The notes under the pieces: model-generated
What the model saw: only the letters and a program-made list of their open reading frames with translations
Databases searched by the model: none
What the model was told of the DNA's origin: nothing
NCBI GenBank assembly: GCA_025362915.1
Contig: JANYEU010000063.1
Coordinates: 1 to 8,130, forward strand
Source: Chitinophagaceae bacterium
Lineage (GTDB): Bacteria; Bacteroidota; Bacteroidia; Chitinophagales; Chitinophagaceae
Direction of reading: 5' to 3'
Length of the DNA stretch: 8,130 bases
In this document: positions 6,003 to 8,130 of the stretch, piece by piece
Layout of the letters: each line of letters opens with the position of its first letter
How positions within the stretch are numbered: position 1 is the stretch's first letter
Program-made: the position numbers and the translations under genes

Positions 6003-7253
6003 TTATCCACAATGTGTGATTCTAAGTAGATTTAGGGCGTTTAAGGCTGTTAACTGTATGTTTCGCTCTCTATTATGGTGAAAATAAAAGCATTTCGCAA
6101 TAGTTTTCCCCTCTTTAGCCACAGCTATCCACACCATACCCACAGGTTTTTCACTTGTTCCACCATCGGGTCCCATAATCCCACTAACGGCAATACTGTA
6201 ATCTGTCTGCATTATAGCCCTTACACTTTCTGCCATAATCCTTGCCGTCTCTTCACTTATAGCACCCACTGTTTCCAAAATACTTTTGGGTACATTCAAG
6301 ACATTGGTTTTAATACTGTTATCATAACTTACCACACTACCCCTAAAATAAGCCGATGCACCAGAGATTGAAGTTAATAAATGTGCAATATATCCCCCTG
6401 TGCAGCTTTCGGCAGTGGAAACAGTCTTGCCACTTTCCGTTAAGAGTTTGCCTACCACGGCTTCCATGGGTAAGTCTTCATCAATTACCAAATATCCTTT
6501 TACCTTGTCCTTAAGCTTTTCAAAGTGTGCGTTTAAAATGATAGTTATTTCTTCTTTATCTTCTCCAGAAGCTGACAACCTAAGCCTGACCATACCACTG
6601 TTTGGTAAATAGGCTAGTTTAATGAAAGAAGGGAGTGCGGCTTCTTCTTCCCTTATCAATTCTGCCAAGAAACTTTCGCCAATACCGGCAGTCAGTAATG
6701 TACGGTGTGCTATATTGGTAGTATGTATCTTGGTAGGCAGTAATGGTAGTACAACATTAGTCATGATCCATTTCATTTCGTGCGGTACACCGGGAAGGGA
6801 AATGAATAATTTACCATCCTTCTCAAACATCATCCCCGGTGCAGTACCCACTTCATTAAATAAGACGGTGCAAACATCGGGTACTTCTGCCTGTTTGATA
6901 TTCGATTCAAGCATTAGTCTTTTTAGCTTATTTGTAAAGATATTGGTAACATGTGCCAGTGTCGCCTCATCCTGAACAAGCTTTCCGCCAAAGTATTTAC
7001 ACAATAATGGTTTGGTGATATCATCCGAAGTTGGACCAAGTCCTCCGGTAATGAAGATTACAGAAGCATGTCTGCTTTCCTCGTCGAGTGCATACCAAAT
7101 GTCGTCCCAGCTATCACTTACTGCAATCCGATGTTTTACAGATACACCAATCTTGTTTAGCTCTTGTGCCATCCATGCACTATTCGTATCAATTACCTGC
7201 CCTATCAGCAATTCATCGCCGATGGTTATTATAGATGCAAAATCTGTTTCCAT
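6003..7253 (-). CDS. cinA: CinA, nicotinamide-nucleotide amidase with MoCF domain
   Basis: This 416-residue protein has the full two-domain CinA layout. The N-terminal MoCF-like (COG1058) domain shows GDELLIGQVIDTNS (12-25), TGGLGPTSDD (69-78) and the PGVPHEM motif (154-160); in related CinA proteins it acts on ADP-ribose or similar nucleotides. The C-terminal PncC domain (about 262-412) deamidates nicotinamide mononucleotide to nicotinate mononucleotide in pyridine-nucleotide salvage. It has AESCTGG with the Ser283 nucleophile, then Tyr310 and Lys315 at the spacing expected for the catalytic set, and GPDGGTSEKPVG (361-372). The protein is cytosolic. The start follows an AT-rich leader divergent from the peptidase gene, 72 nt apart. 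It is followed in the same direction by E2, but a 168-nt gap argues against tight coupling. The competence link of the name is historical. Confidence 0.95.
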   Translation of the reverse strand: METDFASIITIGDELLIGQVIDTNSAWMAQELNKIGVSVKHRIAVSDSWDDIWYALDEESRHASVIFITGGLGPTSDDITKPLLCKYFGGKLVQDEATLAHVTNIFTNKLKRLMLESNIKQAEVPDVCTVLFNEVGTAPGMMFEKDGKLFISLPGVPHEMKWIMTNVVLPLLPTKIHTTNIAHRTLLTAGIGESFLAELIREEEAALPSFIKLAYLPNSGMVRLRLSASGEDKEEITIILNAHFEKLKDKVKGYLVIDEDLPMEAVVGKLLTESGKTVSTAESCTGGYIAHLLTSISGASAYFRGSVVSYDNSIKTNVLNVPKSILETVGAISEETARIMAESVRAIMQTDYSIAVSGIMGPDGGTSEKPVGMVWIAVAKEGKTIAKCFYFHHNRERNIQLTALNALNLLRITHCG

Positions 7254-7325
7254 ATCGTATTTCTTATTTAATCCGTGGTATATAAATAACTATCCATAAT
7301 TTCCGTGCAAATTACCGTTGTAATA

Positions 7326-8130
7326 ATGAAACATGCTAAACTACTTTTTATATTATTGTTATCTATTTGTTTTGCAAATGCACAGGGTATCACTGACCGT
7401 CTAAGGATTGCGTTGGATAGTATGCAATCCAAGCCTTCCCTAAAACATGCAAGCATTAGTTTGTATGTACTAAACAGTAAAACAAATGAGATAGTGTTTG
7501 ATTATAATAGTCAGGTAGGGTTAACACCAGCCAGTTGTCAAAAAATAATCACTAGTATGGCTGCTTTTGAAATACTTGGAAATAGTTTTCAATATAAAAC
7601 AGAACTAAGCTATACGGGTACAATAATGAATGGCATACTTGAAGGTAATTTGATGATAACTGGTTATGGAGACCCTACATTAGGCGGATGGCGATATGCT
7701 TCCGCCAAGGATACAACAGTACTTAATGGTTGGATTGCAGCCATTAAAAAGGTCGGTATCAATACGATAAATGGCAATATAATTCTAAATGCAAATTCAT
7801 TTTCTGCACAGCCAGTTCCAGGTGGATGGCCTTGGGAAGATATTGGCAATTATTATGGTGCAGGTTGTTGGGGACTGAACTGGCATGAAAACCAATATGA
7901 CCTTACACTATTGCCAGGCAAGAAAGAGGGGGAGGAGAGTGGTATAGCGTCAATAAAACCTGCACTTTCGGCTTGCACAATAATTAATAAGGTAAAAACT
8001 GGCAAGGCAGATGCAGAAAAGGATGCTTATATATATATGCCACCCAACGCTTCTGTTGGTTTTGTTTATGGAACAATACCTATGGCAAGTAAAGGATATA
8101 CTATTTCTGGGTCAATGCCTAATCCGTTAA
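7326..8130 (+). CDS. dacB: D-Ala-D-Ala carboxypeptidase (PBP4, S13), 5' part
   Basis: The first 268 codons of a penicillin-binding protein 4 type enzyme, cut by the window edge. It trims or cleaves peptidoglycan peptides in the periplasm. A signal peptide is clear: Lys2 to Lys5, a hydrophobic stretch (6-17), and ANA at 17-19 as a type I cleavage site before Gln20. The family serine motif SxxK is S70-C-Q-K73 within TPASCQK. Next come GYGDPTLGG (113-121) and the GNYYGAG segment (174-180) followed by GLNWHENQYDL (183-193), typical of the Bacteroidota branch. The SxN and KTG motifs, later in the family, would lie beyond the window, so activity cannot be judged. ATG at 7326 gives the signal peptide directly. 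The gene diverges from cinA across a 72-nt gap that should contain promoters for both; I find no convincing TAnnTTTG there. Confidence 0.92.
   Translation, partial: MKHAKLLFILLLSICFANAQGITDRLRIALDSMQSKPSLKHASISLYVLNSKTNEIVFDYNSQVGLTPASCQKIITSMAAFEILGNSFQYKTELSYTGTIMNGILEGNLMITGYGDPTLGGWRYASAKDTTVLNGWIAAIKKVGINTINGNIILNANSFSAQPVPGGWPWEDIGNYYGAGCWGLNWHENQYDLTLLPGKKEGEESGIASIKPALSACTIINKVKTGKADAEKDAYIYMPPNASVGFVYGTIPMASKGYTISGSMPNPL

Noticed and set aside
6162..6185. Met360 in place of the usual Ala in the CinA GIAGPxGG motif
   Set aside because: The remaining motif and catalytic residues are intact, and I recall GIMGP as common in Bacteroidota CinA proteins.

Overview
The window looks like AT-rich chromosomal DNA from a member of the Bacteroidota, most likely near the Chitinophagaceae. 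The protein families and their wording point there: a DUF2071 protein, a TIGR03643/DUF2805 protein and a DUF2256 protein in one cluster, an E2 acyltransferase with a very long Pro/Gln/Glu/Val linker, full-length two-domain CinA, and a PBP4-type peptidase with a GNYYGAG segment. Shine-Dalgarno sequences are weak or absent, which also fits this phylum. The taxonomic call is inference from family resemblance.

Region 1 (1-645) has no convincing gene. It holds two abutting tandem duplications (a 41-bp unit and an 87-bp unit) and a 29-bp inverted repeat at 451-568 whose arms are each a hairpin, like a REP/BIME element. A small three-helix membrane protein of unknown function follows (655-960). A third hairpin at 964-1003 looks like a diverged relative of the same repeat family.

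Region 2 (1189-3111, + strand) is a tight run of four genes: a short-chain dehydrogenase-like protein lacking the canonical catalytic Tyr, a DUF2071 (YqjF-like) protein 2 nt downstream, a TIGR03643/DUF2805 protein 10 nt further, and a 46-residue Cys-rich DUF2256 protein. None has a known function. The spacing suggests at least the first three are co-transcribed.

Region 3 (3128-7253, - strand) has three ordinary housekeeping genes: ribonuclease HI, the E2 acyltransferase of a 2-oxo acid dehydrogenase complex, and CinA (nicotinamide-nucleotide amidase plus MoCF-like domain). A hairpin at 3747-3776 probably terminates the E2 transcript. Region 4 (7326 to the window edge, + strand) is the 5' part of a secreted D-alanyl-D-alanine carboxypeptidase (PBP4, family S13), divergent from cinA.

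No mobile-element transposase, CRISPR array, tRNA or rRNA is visible. The parts most worth a second look are the SDR/DUF2071/DUF2805/DUF2256 cluster, the altered active site of its SDR-like protein, and the nested repeats of the first kilobase. I see no clear sign of a defence or other wholly new system.
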